From positions 1,069,001-1,133,000 of the forward strand of contig NZ_CP022548.1 of NCBI RefSeq assembly GCF_002776575.1: DNA of 64,000 bases, written 5' to 3'. The position numbers were made by a program, and so were the translations under genes. This DNA is from Sphingorhabdus sp. YGSMI21 (GTDB lineage Bacteria > Pseudomonadota > Alphaproteobacteria > Sphingomonadales > Sphingomonadaceae). The notes below the pieces were generated by a model. The model saw only the letters and a program-made list of their open reading frames with translations. It had not been told where the DNA came from and did no database searches. Below, piece after piece: positions 54,507 to 62,682 of the stretch (positions are counted from its first letter, which is position 1; each line of letters begins with the position of its first letter).

Positions 54507-55783
54507 GCGGTCAGGCCAATCCTTTTCAGCGCACGACGATCATGGTCATGTTCGCGGTCAGCTTCGCGGCATTCATTGCCCTGCTCTACGGGCTGGGTCT
54601 GGGCGACCCGCTGGCGTCGGGCAAGAATGGCGATGCGCACGGCGCGTCCAACAGCGTCGTCGGGTACCGGGCGCTGGCCAATCTGCTCGAAAAGACGGGC
54701 GTGCCGGTGCAATATTCGCGTTCCCCGTCGGGCATGGACGATGAGGGGCTGCTGATCCTGACGCCCGGACCGTTTACACCCGCAGAAGAAATTGACGCAG
54801 TGATCCAGCAGCGGGCCTATGTCGGTCCGACGATGATCATTCTGCCGAAATGGCAGGTCGCGCGAAGCGACAAGCTGAAAAAGGGATGGGTGCTGCGCGG
54901 CGATAGGTGGGGCGCGGATACGGGCGAAGAATTGCTGAAGGATCTGACCGAGGTCAGTCTCGGCGTCGATGAAAAGGCCAGCCCCGGCAAGCCTCTGGCT
55001 TCGGCGGTTGGCGCGCGCGTCGCGACGCCGGAGCAGGCGGTCAGCATGAAGGGCGAATTTATCCGCACGATCGTCCGCGGACCGTCGCCCGGGAGCGCGC
55101 TGGTTGCCTATCTGGACGATGGCGGTGTCTATGCGCAGCTCGACCGGCTCGATGAATCGCATTTCACCGATGAAGACGAAATAGATGCATCCCTCTATCC
55201 GGTGGTGATCGTCGCCGATGCCGACTTGCTCAACAATGGCGGAATGGCCGACAAGGCGACCGCGCGCCACGCGCTTGCGCTGGTCAAGGCGGCTTCGACG
55301 GCCGCCGACAGCGGCGTCATCTTTGACCTGACCTTCAATGGTCTGGGGAGCGCGGAAAATCTGCTCACCCTGGCTTTCACTCCCCCCTTCCTGTCGGCCA
55401 CCATCTGCCTGATCACCGCAGCTCTGGCCGCCGCCTGGATGGCCTTCAACCGCTTTGGCCCGCCGATTCGCGAGCGGCGAGGGCTCGACTTCGGCAAGAC
55501 CGCGCTGGTCAGCAACAGCGCGGCTTTCATCAGCCGGATGGAGCGCGAATATCTGGTCACCGACCCATATGCCGAGATGATCCGCGCGCAGTCGGCCGAG
55601 GCGGTCGGGATCAGCCCGCAGGCCGATGAGCAGGAGATCCATCATACACTGGATGAACTGGGGGAGAGCGACGGGAACCGGTTCTCGGCCCTCTACCACC
55701 AGCTCGTGCGCGCCCGCCATCCACAAGACATTGCCGACGGGGCCGCGGCCCTCCACGCCTGGAAAAAGGAATTTATCGGATGA
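54503..55783 (+). CDS. DUF4350 domain membrane protein
   Basis: This 426-aa protein has an N-terminal helix (TTIMVMFAVSFAAFIALLYGLG), the DUF4350 region (VVGYRALANLLEKTGVPVQYSRSPSGM; LLILTPGPFT), and a second helix near the C-terminus (LSATICLITAALAAAWMAF), followed by a cytosolic tail with HHTLDELGES. The fold resembles glutamine-amidotransferase-like receptors of trehalose-type families, but activity is unknown. It is coupled by 4-bp overlaps to DUF4129 and moxR. Confidence 0.78.
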   Translation: MSGQANPFQRTTIMVMFAVSFAAFIALLYGLGLGDPLASGKNGDAHGASNSVVGYRALANLLEKTGVPVQYSRSPSGMDDEGLLILTPGPFTPAEEIDAVIQQRAYVGPTMIILPKWQVARSDKLKKGWVLRGDRWGADTGEELLKDLTEVSLGVDEKASPGKPLASAVGARVATPEQAVSMKGEFIRTIVRGPSPGSALVAYLDDGGVYAQLDRLDESHFTDEDEIDASLYPVVIVADADLLNNGGMADKATARHALALVKAASTAADSGVIFDLTFNGLGSAENLLTLAFTPPFLSATICLITAALAAAWMAFNRFGPPIRERRGLDFGKTALVSNSAAFISRMEREYLVTDPYAEMIRAQSAEAVGISPQADEQEIHHTLDELGESDGNRFSALYHQLVRARHPQDIADGAAALHAWKKEFIG

Positions 55784-56736
55784 ATATCGACGAACTGAAG
55801 ACGCTGGCGGACAATATCCGCGGACAGGTGGCCAAGGCGATTATCGGACAGGAAGAGATTGTCGACCATCTGCTGATCGCGCTCTTCTCGTCCGGCCATG
55901 TGCTGCTCGAAGGGCCGCCGGGCACGGCCAAGACCTTTCTGGCACAATGTTTCGCGGCCACGTTGGGTCTCGATTTCGGTCGCATCCAGTTCACCCCCGA
56001 TCTGATGCCCGGTGACATTATCGGCTCCAACCTGTTCAATTTCCAGACCAGCAGCTTCACCCTGACCCGCGGCCCGATCTTCTGTGACCTGCTGCTCGCC
56101 GACGAAATCAACCGGACCCCGCCGAAGACCCAGGCGGCGATGCTCGAAGCGATGCAGGAACGTTCCGTCACCATCGATGGCGAGACCCATGCGCTGGGTT
56201 CGCGTTTCATGGTCGTTGCCACCCAGAATCCGATCGAACAGCAAGGTGTCTATCCGCTGCCCGAGGCGCAGCTCGACCGGTTCCTGTTCAAGCTGCTGAT
56301 CGAATATCCCGATGCAGAGGAAGAAAAAAGAATCGTCGGCCAATATGGCGAGCGGATCGGTGCGCCGGTGGCGAAAGATTTCGGCATCGAGCAACAGGTC
56401 GACAGTGCGACTCTCGCCGCGGCGAATGAAGCCGTACAGTCAGTGAAGCTGGTCGAGGATGTCGTCGACTATGTCGTGCGGCTGATCCGGGCGACGCGCG
56501 AAACCGCCGATCTGGAAAATGGCGCCAGCCCCCGGGCCGCGATCATGCTCGCTCATGCTGCCCGCGCCCGCGCGGCGATCCAGGGCCGGGACTATGTCAT
56601 TCCCGATGATGTGAAGGCGCTCGCGCCATCCGTGCTGCGCCACCGGACGATCTTGTCGCCCGCTGCCGAAATCGAAGGCCGGCGGGTCGACGCCATTATC
56701 AACGGGCTGGTCGAACGGACGGAAGCGCCGCGTTGA
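55780..56736 (+). CDS. MoxR-family AAA+ ATPase
   Basis: This 318-aa ATPase has Walker A GPPGTAKT (45-52), Walker B LLADEINR, sensor NPIEQQGVYPLPEAQLDRF and the C-terminal lid. MoxR ATPases act as chaperones for maturation of membrane or metalloprotein complexes, together with DUF58 and VWA partners. It is the central gene of the six-gene set, and its stop overlaps DUF58 by 4 bp. Confidence 0.92.
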   Translation: MNIDELKTLADNIRGQVAKAIIGQEEIVDHLLIALFSSGHVLLEGPPGTAKTFLAQCFAATLGLDFGRIQFTPDLMPGDIIGSNLFNFQTSSFTLTRGPIFCDLLLADEINRTPPKTQAAMLEAMQERSVTIDGETHALGSRFMVVATQNPIEQQGVYPLPEAQLDRFLFKLLIEYPDAEEEKRIVGQYGERIGAPVAKDFGIEQQVDSATLAAANEAVQSVKLVEDVVDYVVRLIRATRETADLENGASPRAAIMLAHAARARAAIQGRDYVIPDDVKALAPSVLRHRTILSPAAEIEGRRVDAIINGLVERTEAPR

Positions 56737-58055
56737 ATTTCTATCCGACCCGGCGGGCCGTGTGGCTCATTGCGCTGGGCGCGCCGGTCGCCGCGATTCT
56801 GGCGGCGATCGTTCCCGCCCTGTGGGCAATCGGTGCTGCCTGGGCGCTGATGCTGTTGCTGCTTCTCCTGCTCGACGGGCTGGTTGCTGCCAGAGCCCGT
56901 GATATACGGCTGGCGGTGCCCAACAGCGCAGAGATCGGCGCCCCGCTGCAACTGGTGCTGGCGGCTGAATTCGCCGGTGGCATCGCCCCGCGCAGCCTGT
57001 CGGGAAATCTCGGGCTGGACGGGCGGCTGGCGGACGCGGGCGCAGTCACCGTTGCAATGGAACCCGATCCGGCGGCTGATGGTGTTTTTTCCGGCAAGAC
57101 TACGATCATTCCCGTCTGTCGCGGCACCGGGAACATTGGCAGGCTCTGGCTGAGATGGACCGGACCGCTGGGTCTCGCCTGGCGGCAGATCCAGAAGCAA
57201 AGCACGCAAAGCGTGGCCGTGGTGCCGAATATCGCGGCGATCCGCAGCCCAACCATCCAGATGTTTCTGCGCGATGCCGTTTTCGGTCTGCTGGCCCGCA
57301 AGATCAGGGGCGAAGGCAGCGAATTTGAAGCGCTGTCCGAATATCAGCCGGGCATGGACCGGCGCAGCATCGACTGGAAAGGATCGGCGCGGCACAGCAA
57401 ATTGCTGGCCAAGGAATATGATACCGAGCGCAACAACCAGATCGTCTTTGCGCTGGATTGCGGTTCGGCGATGTGCGAGCCGATAGACGGCCTGCCGCGG
57501 ATCGACCGGGCCGTGTCGGCGGCGCTGCTGACCGCCTATATCACGCTGAAGGCAGGCGATCGGACCAGCCTGTTCAGCTTTGCCGCGAGACCCGAATTGT
57601 CGACGCCTTTCCTCTCGGGCAGCCGCAATTTCTTCCGGCTGCAGCAGGAAGCCGCGCGCATCGATTACCGGCATCAGGAGAGCAATTATACATTGGCGCT
57701 GTCGACTCTGCAGAGCCAGCTCCAGCGGCGCTCGCTGATCGTCATCTTTACCGATTTCACTGATCCCACTGCGGCTGATCTGATGCTCGAGGGAGCGGCG
57801 CGGCTGATCGACAAGCATCTGGTGCTGTTCGTGATATTGCAGGATCGGGAACTGACCGGGATTATCGACAAGGCGCCGGAAAGCGCGGAGGATGTCGCGC
57901 GCGCCGTGACCGCGCGAAATCTGCTCGCACAGAAGAATCTGGTGCTGACCAAGCTGCGCCATATGGGCATCGACGTGATCGAGGGGGCGCATCAGGATAT
58001 CGGAACCCGGCTGATCAACAGCTATCTCAATATCAAGAGGCGGGGCAGCCTGTGA
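56733..58055 (+). CDS. DUF58 domain protein (VWA-like MoxR partner)
   Basis: This 440-aa protein has two N-terminal helices (about 9-50), an Ig-like beta region, the DUF58 signature YQPGMDRRSIDWKGSAR and a C-terminal VWA-like fold (QIVFALDCGSAMCEP; LIVIFTDFTDPTAADLM). The start is TTG at 56733, overlapping the moxR stop. It probably anchors MoxR at the cytoplasmic membrane. Confidence 0.88.
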   Translation: MNFYPTRRAVWLIALGAPVAAILAAIVPALWAIGAAWALMLLLLLLLDGLVAARARDIRLAVPNSAEIGAPLQLVLAAEFAGGIAPRSLSGNLGLDGRLADAGAVTVAMEPDPAADGVFSGKTTIIPVCRGTGNIGRLWLRWTGPLGLAWRQIQKQSTQSVAVVPNIAAIRSPTIQMFLRDAVFGLLARKIRGEGSEFEALSEYQPGMDRRSIDWKGSARHSKLLAKEYDTERNNQIVFALDCGSAMCEPIDGLPRIDRAVSAALLTAYITLKAGDRTSLFSFAARPELSTPFLSGSRNFFRLQQEAARIDYRHQESNYTLALSTLQSQLQRRSLIVIFTDFTDPTAADLMLEGAARLIDKHLVLFVILQDRELTGIIDKAPESAEDVARAVTARNLLAQKNLVLTKLRHMGIDVIEGAHQDIGTRLINSYLNIKRRGSL

Positions 58056-59074
58056 GCAACGAACAGGCCCTGAACGCAGCGGTGCTGCGCAGTGATCGCT
58101 TCCGGCTGGAACGGGAAGCGGACTGGATCCGGCTGGAAGCGATCGTCACCAGGATGGAAAAGGGCCAGGCCCGCCTCCTGTCCGACGAGGATGTGCTGGC
58201 ACTGCCGACGCTCTACCGGACGCTGCTGTCCAGCCTGTCGATCGCCCGCGAAAACTCGCTCGATGCCGGCCTGATCGACTATCTCGAGGGACTGGCGCTG
58301 CGTTCCTATTTCATGGTCTACGGCACGCAGAGCAGCTTCAGGCGCTGGCTGGGCAGCTTTTTCGGCGGCGGCTGGAGCCGTGCGGTCCGGGCGATACAAT
58401 TTGATATCTGGGTGGCCCTGCTGGTGATGATCGCGGGTGCGGTGATTGGCTATATATTGGTCGCCGGCGACAGTGACTGGTTCTACGCACTGGTCCCGGC
58501 CGATTTCATGGACGTCCGGGTGCCGGGTGCGAGCGAAGAAGCGCTGCGCGGGACGCTTTTCGGCGCGCAGGAGGAGGGCGGCCTCGCCGTATTCGCGGCC
58601 TTTCTGTTCAGCAACAATGCGCAGGTCGCGCTGCTTGCCTTTGCGCTCGGTTTTGCCTTTGCCATCCCCAGCATATTGTTGCTGATTCACAATATGGCAT
58701 TGCTTGGCGCGATGCTCTGGGTCTTTGCCCAGCGCGGGCTGACGGTTGATTTTGTCGGCTGGCTATCGATTCATGGAACGACGGAGCTATTTGCCATCCT
58801 GCTGGCGGGGGCTGCCGGAATCCATGTCGGCCGGTCGATCGCCTTTCCGGGCGCCCAATCGCATCTCAAGGCGGCCAGCGATGCGGGCAAACGCGCTGCA
58901 CTGGTCATGGCCGGGGTCATCTTCATGCTGATCTGCGCGGGTCTGCTCGAAGGCTTCGCCCGGCAGATGATCGACAATACCATCGCCCGATTCGGCGTTG
59001 GCGGCGGCATGCTGTTGCTGTGGCTGATTTATTTCTTCGGCTTTGGCCGGGAAGGGCGGAGGCCAGACGCATGA
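58052..59074 (+). CDS. SpoIIM-like membrane protein (DUF95)
   Basis: This 340-aa protein has a charged N-terminal domain (1 to about 100) and about five helices, with FLFSNNAQVALLAFALGFAFAIPSILLLIHNMALLGAMLWVF and IHGTTELFAILLAGAAGIHVGR, as in SpoIIM/DUF95. In Bacillus SpoIIM belongs to the engulfment complex, but here it is one member of the MoxR group and has no link to sporulation. The start is GTG, overlapping DUF58 by 4 bp. Confidence 0.88.
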   Translation: MSNEQALNAAVLRSDRFRLEREADWIRLEAIVTRMEKGQARLLSDEDVLALPTLYRTLLSSLSIARENSLDAGLIDYLEGLALRSYFMVYGTQSSFRRWLGSFFGGGWSRAVRAIQFDIWVALLVMIAGAVIGYILVAGDSDWFYALVPADFMDVRVPGASEEALRGTLFGAQEEGGLAVFAAFLFSNNAQVALLAFALGFAFAIPSILLLIHNMALLGAMLWVFAQRGLTVDFVGWLSIHGTTELFAILLAGAAGIHVGRSIAFPGAQSHLKAASDAGKRAALVMAGVIFMLICAGLLEGFARQMIDNTIARFGVGGGMLLLWLIYFFGFGREGRRPDA

Positions 59075-60021
59075 GTGGTAGCCAAGCAGCCACCCCGTGG
59101 ATGAAGCGATCCGCCAATCCGAAACTTGACCGGGTGATGGTCACGCCGGAAGGCGTGCCGTTGAATGTCACCATCGCTCCCGCCGGTGCGCGTGTCGGTG
59201 CGCTGCTGCTGGATCTGGTGATGATACAGCTCATCTCGATGTTTATCGCTCTGCTGTGTATCGTTCTGGCGATTCCCTTTCTGGATGGCGAAACCGACTT
59301 CCAAAATCTGGACGGGCCGCTCGGACTGATCGCAGTTTTCTATTTGATAGCCAGTTTCCTGCTGCTGAACGGCTATTTCATCTTTTTCGAGCTCGGCTAC
59401 AAGTCCGCCACCTGGGGGAAGCGGGCCGTTGGCATCCGCGTGGCTAGCCGGGACGGCAGCCGCCTGACCGCGGAAGCGGTAATCGCACGCAATATCGTGC
59501 GCTCCGTCGAACTGTTTCTGCCGCTGACGTTTCTGGATTCGGTCGAAGCCGGCGGGTCGCTGGTTGATCTGACCGCCTGGGCCGGGCTTCTCTGGCTGTT
59601 GATGTTCATGCTTTTTCCGCTGTTCAACAAGGACCGGCTGCGCGGCGGCGACGTGATCGCCGGAACCTGGGTGATCCAGGATGTGAAAAAGAATCTCGGG
59701 GATATCGTCGCCCCTTCGGCGCTCGCGCCCGAGGGGGCCGCGCCCGCCGCAAGCTATCAATTTTCCGATGAAGATCTGTCGGTTTACGGCGAATATGAAT
59801 TGCAGACGCTGGAAAATGTCCTGCGCGGCGACCAGGAAGAGGCGCTGGAAAAAGTGGCCGCCGCTATCTGCCAGAAAATCGGCTGGGAACCGGGCAGTGG
59901 CGACGAACGTATCTTCCTCGAGGCTTATTATACCGCGCTGCGCGCCCGGCTGGAACGCAGCATGAGATTTGGGCGGCGCCGCAAGGACAAGTTTTCTGCC
60001 GAGGAACAGGCGGGCGGATAG
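59071..60021 (+). CDS. RDD family membrane protein
   Basis: This 316-aa protein has the RDD domain (about 35-190; APAGARVGALLLDLVMIQLISM, then WGKRAVGIRVASRDGSRLT), with three to four helices, and a long soluble C-terminal tail (about 190-316; ENVLRGDQEEALEKVAAAICQKIGW). The tail is larger than in simple RDD proteins. ATG at 59071 overlaps the SpoIIM-like stop by 4 bp. It ends the six-gene unit. Confidence 0.85.
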   Translation: MSGSQAATPWMKRSANPKLDRVMVTPEGVPLNVTIAPAGARVGALLLDLVMIQLISMFIALLCIVLAIPFLDGETDFQNLDGPLGLIAVFYLIASFLLLNGYFIFFELGYKSATWGKRAVGIRVASRDGSRLTAEAVIARNIVRSVELFLPLTFLDSVEAGGSLVDLTAWAGLLWLLMFMLFPLFNKDRLRGGDVIAGTWVIQDVKKNLGDIVAPSALAPEGAAPAASYQFSDEDLSVYGEYELQTLENVLRGDQEEALEKVAAAICQKIGWEPGSGDERIFLEAYYTALRARLERSMRFGRRRKDKFSAEEQAGG

Positions 60022-60050
60022 CGCCGATCCCTGCGTGCCGTAGCGTCAGC

Positions 60051-60071
60051 TTAATTGCTCGGTTAATTGCT
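60051..60071. repeat. direct repeat TTAATTGCT x2
   Basis: TTAATTGCT at 60051-60059 and 60063-60071 (12-bp period) lies just upstream of the promoter candidate for the acyl-CoA dehydrogenase pair. It could be a regulator site. Confidence 0.4.
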
Positions 60072-60098
60072 TGTTTTGCGCGGTTTTCAGCCTATAGT
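60071..60098 (+). promoter_or_regulatory. possible promoter of the acyl-CoA dehydrogenase pair
   Basis: TTGTTT (60071-60076), 16 bp and TATAGT (60093-60098) lie about 30 bp before the ATG at 60129. AAGGAG (60116-60121) is the ribosome-binding site. Confidence 0.45.
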
Positions 60099-60128
60099 CC
60101 GGCCAAATTCTTACCAAGGAGCGCTCCC

Positions 60129-61325
60129 ATGAATCTTGAATTCAGCGAAGAAGAAAAGGCCTTTCGCGCCGAAGTGCGTGAATTTATTGAAAATAATTAT
60201 CCGCAAGATATCGGGACTCGCGGTGTGCAGGACGAAATGAGCCGCGAGGATCTGCTCGCCTGGCACAAGATCCTCGGCAAGAAGGGCTGGTCCACGCCGG
60301 CCTGGCCCAAGGAATATGGCGGCACCGACTGGACCCCGACCCAGCGTTATATCTGGGGCGAGGAAAATGCACGGATGAACACCGTGATGCCTCTTCCTTT
60401 CGGCGTCGCGATGGTCGCACCGGTAATCTATACCTTCGGCAATGAAGAGCAGAAGGCCCAGCATCTGCCAGGTATCCGTTCGGGTGACGTATGGTGGTGC
60501 CAGGGCTATTCGGAACCCGGTGCCGGTTCCGATCTGGCCTCGCTGAAAACCACCGCGGTTCGCGACGGCGACGATTATATCATCAATGGCCAGAAAACCT
60601 GGACGACGCTGGCGCAGCATGCCGACTGGGGCTTCTTCCTGTGCCGGACCGATCCGGATGCGCCGAAGCCGCAAATGGGCATCAGCTTCATTCTCGTCGA
60701 CATGAAAACACCCGGCATCGAAGTGCGCCCGATCAAGCTGATCGACGGTGGCCATGAAGTCAATGAAGTGTGGTTGACCGATGTCCGCGTACCGGCGACC
60801 AATCTGATTGGCGAAGAGAATAAGGGCTGGACCTATGCCAAGTTCCTGCTCGCCCACGAACGTTCGGGCATTGCCGGCGTGGCGCGGTCGAAGCGCGGCG
60901 TCGAACAGCTCAAGGAAATTGCCGCTGCCGAAATGCTCGATGGCAAGCCGCTGATCGAGGACATGGGCTTTGCCCAGAAGATCAGCCAGCTGGAGATTGA
61001 TCTCTCGGCGCTGGAAATCACCGAGCTGCGGACGCTGGCCGGCGAACAGGCGGGCAAGGGGCCGGGGCCGGAAAGCTCTTTGCTCAAGGTCAAGGGTACG
61101 GAAATCCAGCAGCGGCTGACCGAGCTGACGCTGGAAGCGGTCGGCCATTATGGCGCGCCCGATTTCCGCAGCTTCCCGGATGACGGGTCGAACGACTTCC
61201 CGATTGGTCCGGACTATGCCCATCACGCGGCGCCGACCTATTTCAACATGCGCAAGACGTCGATCTATGGCGGGTCCAACGAGATCCAGCGCAACATCAT
61301 CACCAAAATGATCCTCGGCCTTTAA
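60129..61325 (+). CDS. acyl-CoA dehydrogenase, first subunit of a likely heteromeric pair
   Basis: This 398-aa flavoprotein has CQGYSEPGAGSDLASLKTTAVRDGDDYIINGQKTWTT and the C-terminal TSIYGGSNEIQRNIITKMIL. The residue at the MCAD Glu site is Gly (YGGS), so the base is expected elsewhere. The N-terminal WSTPAWPKEYGGTDWTPTQRYIW is typical of the long FadE-like/steroid-type subfamily. A second dehydrogenase gene starts 24 bp downstream, which suggests an alpha2-beta2 enzyme. AAGGAG precedes the start. Confidence 0.9.
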   Translation: MNLEFSEEEKAFRAEVREFIENNYPQDIGTRGVQDEMSREDLLAWHKILGKKGWSTPAWPKEYGGTDWTPTQRYIWGEENARMNTVMPLPFGVAMVAPVIYTFGNEEQKAQHLPGIRSGDVWWCQGYSEPGAGSDLASLKTTAVRDGDDYIINGQKTWTTLAQHADWGFFLCRTDPDAPKPQMGISFILVDMKTPGIEVRPIKLIDGGHEVNEVWLTDVRVPATNLIGEENKGWTYAKFLLAHERSGIAGVARSKRGVEQLKEIAAAEMLDGKPLIEDMGFAQKISQLEIDLSALEITELRTLAGEQAGKGPGPESSLLKVKGTEIQQRLTELTLEAVGHYGAPDFRSFPDDGSNDFPIGPDYAHHAAPTYFNMRKTSIYGGSNEIQRNIITKMILGL

Positions 61326-61349
61326 CCGGACCGACAGAGGGGAACCAAA

Positions 61350-62483
61350 ATGGATTTCGATTTTACCGACGAACAGAATATGGTGCGTGACGGCATTTCG
61401 CGCCTGATCCGTGAAGAATATGACTTTGATACGCGCCGCAAGGTGATTGCCAGCGAATCCGGCTGGCGGCCCGAGCTCTGGGCGCAGCTCGCGGAACTCG
61501 GCATGCTGGCCGCTCCTTTTTCGGAAGAAGATGGCGGTTTCGGCGGCGCCACCGAAGCGATGATCATCATGGAAGAATTCGGCAAGGGTCTTGCGGTCGA
61601 GCCGTTCATTCCATCCGTGGTCTGCGCCGGCGGTGCCCTGAAACATGGCGGCAGCGCTGCGCAGCGCGAAGAATATATCGGCGGAATCATTTCCGGCGAG
61701 ATGATCTTTGCTTTTGCCTATGCCGAACCACGCGGTCGCTACGATCTGGCCAATCTGGAAACCACGGCCAAGGCCGACGGCGGCGATTATGTCATCAACG
61801 GCCACAAGGCTGTTGTTATCGGCGCGCCCTGGGCGACCCATCTGGTCGTCACCGCGCGCACTTCGGGTGGCCAGACCGACAAGGACGGTGTCTCGGTATT
61901 CGTTGTCGACAAGGCAGCGCAAGGCGTCAGCACCCGCGACTATGCGACGGTCGACGGTCGCCGCGCTTCGGAAGTCTATTTCGAGAATGTCAAAGTCTCC
62001 GGCGATGCCCTGATCGGCGAGGCGGACAATGGCCTGCCGTTGATCGAGAAGGTCGTCGACGAAGCGACCGCAGCGGTCTGCGCCGAAGCGGTGGGCGCGA
62101 TGAAGGTGACCAACGAAACCACGGTCGACTATTCGCGCCAGCGCAAGCAGTTCGGCACGCCGATCGGTTCCTTCCAGGTCTTGCAGCACAGCATGGCCGA
62201 CATGCTGATGGAATATGAGCAGTCGGTTTCGATGTGCTATCTGGCAACGATCAAGCTCGACGAGGACGACGCGACACGCAAGAAGAATGTGTCTGCGGCC
62301 AAGGTCCGTATCGGCCAGGCCGCGCGCTTCATTGGCCAGTCGGCGATCCAGACCCATGGCGGCATGGGCATGACCGACGAACTCGCGGTGGGCAGCTATT
62401 TCAAGCGCCTGTCGATCATCGAGAGCGAGTTCGGCAGCGTCGACCATCATATGCGGCGGCATATTGCGCTGACCGCGGGTTAG
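61350..62483 (+). CDS. acyl-CoA dehydrogenase, second subunit
   Basis: This 377-aa protein is ACAD-like (LGMLAAPFSEEDGGFGGATEAMIIMEEFGKGLAVEPF; QTHGGMGMTDELAVGSYFKRLSIIESEFG). It lacks the normal GGSxEIQR motif near the C-terminus and also the SEPGAGSD substrate loop (AYAEPRGRYDLANLET instead). This is the pattern of partner subunits in heterotetrameric ACADs. It probably pairs with the preceding gene; AGAGGGGA precedes the start. Confidence 0.88.
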   Translation: MDFDFTDEQNMVRDGISRLIREEYDFDTRRKVIASESGWRPELWAQLAELGMLAAPFSEEDGGFGGATEAMIIMEEFGKGLAVEPFIPSVVCAGGALKHGGSAAQREEYIGGIISGEMIFAFAYAEPRGRYDLANLETTAKADGGDYVINGHKAVVIGAPWATHLVVTARTSGGQTDKDGVSVFVVDKAAQGVSTRDYATVDGRRASEVYFENVKVSGDALIGEADNGLPLIEKVVDEATAAVCAEAVGAMKVTNETTVDYSRQRKQFGTPIGSFQVLQHSMADMLMEYEQSVSMCYLATIKLDEDDATRKKNVSAAKVRIGQAARFIGQSAIQTHGGMGMTDELAVGSYFKRLSIIESEFGSVDHHMRRHIALTAG

Positions 62484-62493
62484 GCGGACAAAC

Positions 62494-62573
62494 CCGTTCG
62501 TCCTGAGCCTGTCGAAGGATGAACGCGGCACCGAGCGGCCTCCTATGTGCTTCGACAAGTTCAGCACGAACGG
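62494..62573. repeat. CTTCGACA-type inverted-repeat element, second full copy
   Basis: Arms of 24 nt at 62494-62517 and 62550-62573 are inverse near-copies separated by 32 nt. They match the arms of the element at 30699-30767 closely. It lies 10 bp after the second acyl-CoA dehydrogenase stop. Confidence 0.8.
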
Positions 62574-62609
62574 CATCGCGGGTCGATATGATTTTTGACC
62601 CTATCATTT

Positions 62610-62645
62610 AAGGGGATAGAGCCATGCTGGTTCTGTCCCCTTTTT
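62610..62645 (+). terminator. intrinsic terminator after the acyl-CoA dehydrogenase pair
   Basis: A 14-bp stem (62610-62623 with 62629-62642, two G-U pairs), a 5-nt loop and a T-run to 62645. It ends the dehydrogenase transcript ahead of the MFS gene. Confidence 0.85.
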
Positions 62646-62682
62646 CACGCTAGATCATTGCCATCCGTTGGAGAGGATGTTG

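Noticed and set aside
58052..59074. Stage II sporulation protein M, suggesting sporulation
   Set aside because: The DUF95 fold occurs widely in non-sporulating bacteria as part of MoxR clusters; no sporulation gene is present.
60111..62576. Very long open frame (over 800 codons) antisense to the acyl-CoA dehydrogenase pair
   Set aside because: It crosses two genes and an intergenic gap opposite strongly recognisable flavoproteins; its translation has no domain. Such frames are common by codon bias in GC-rich DNA.
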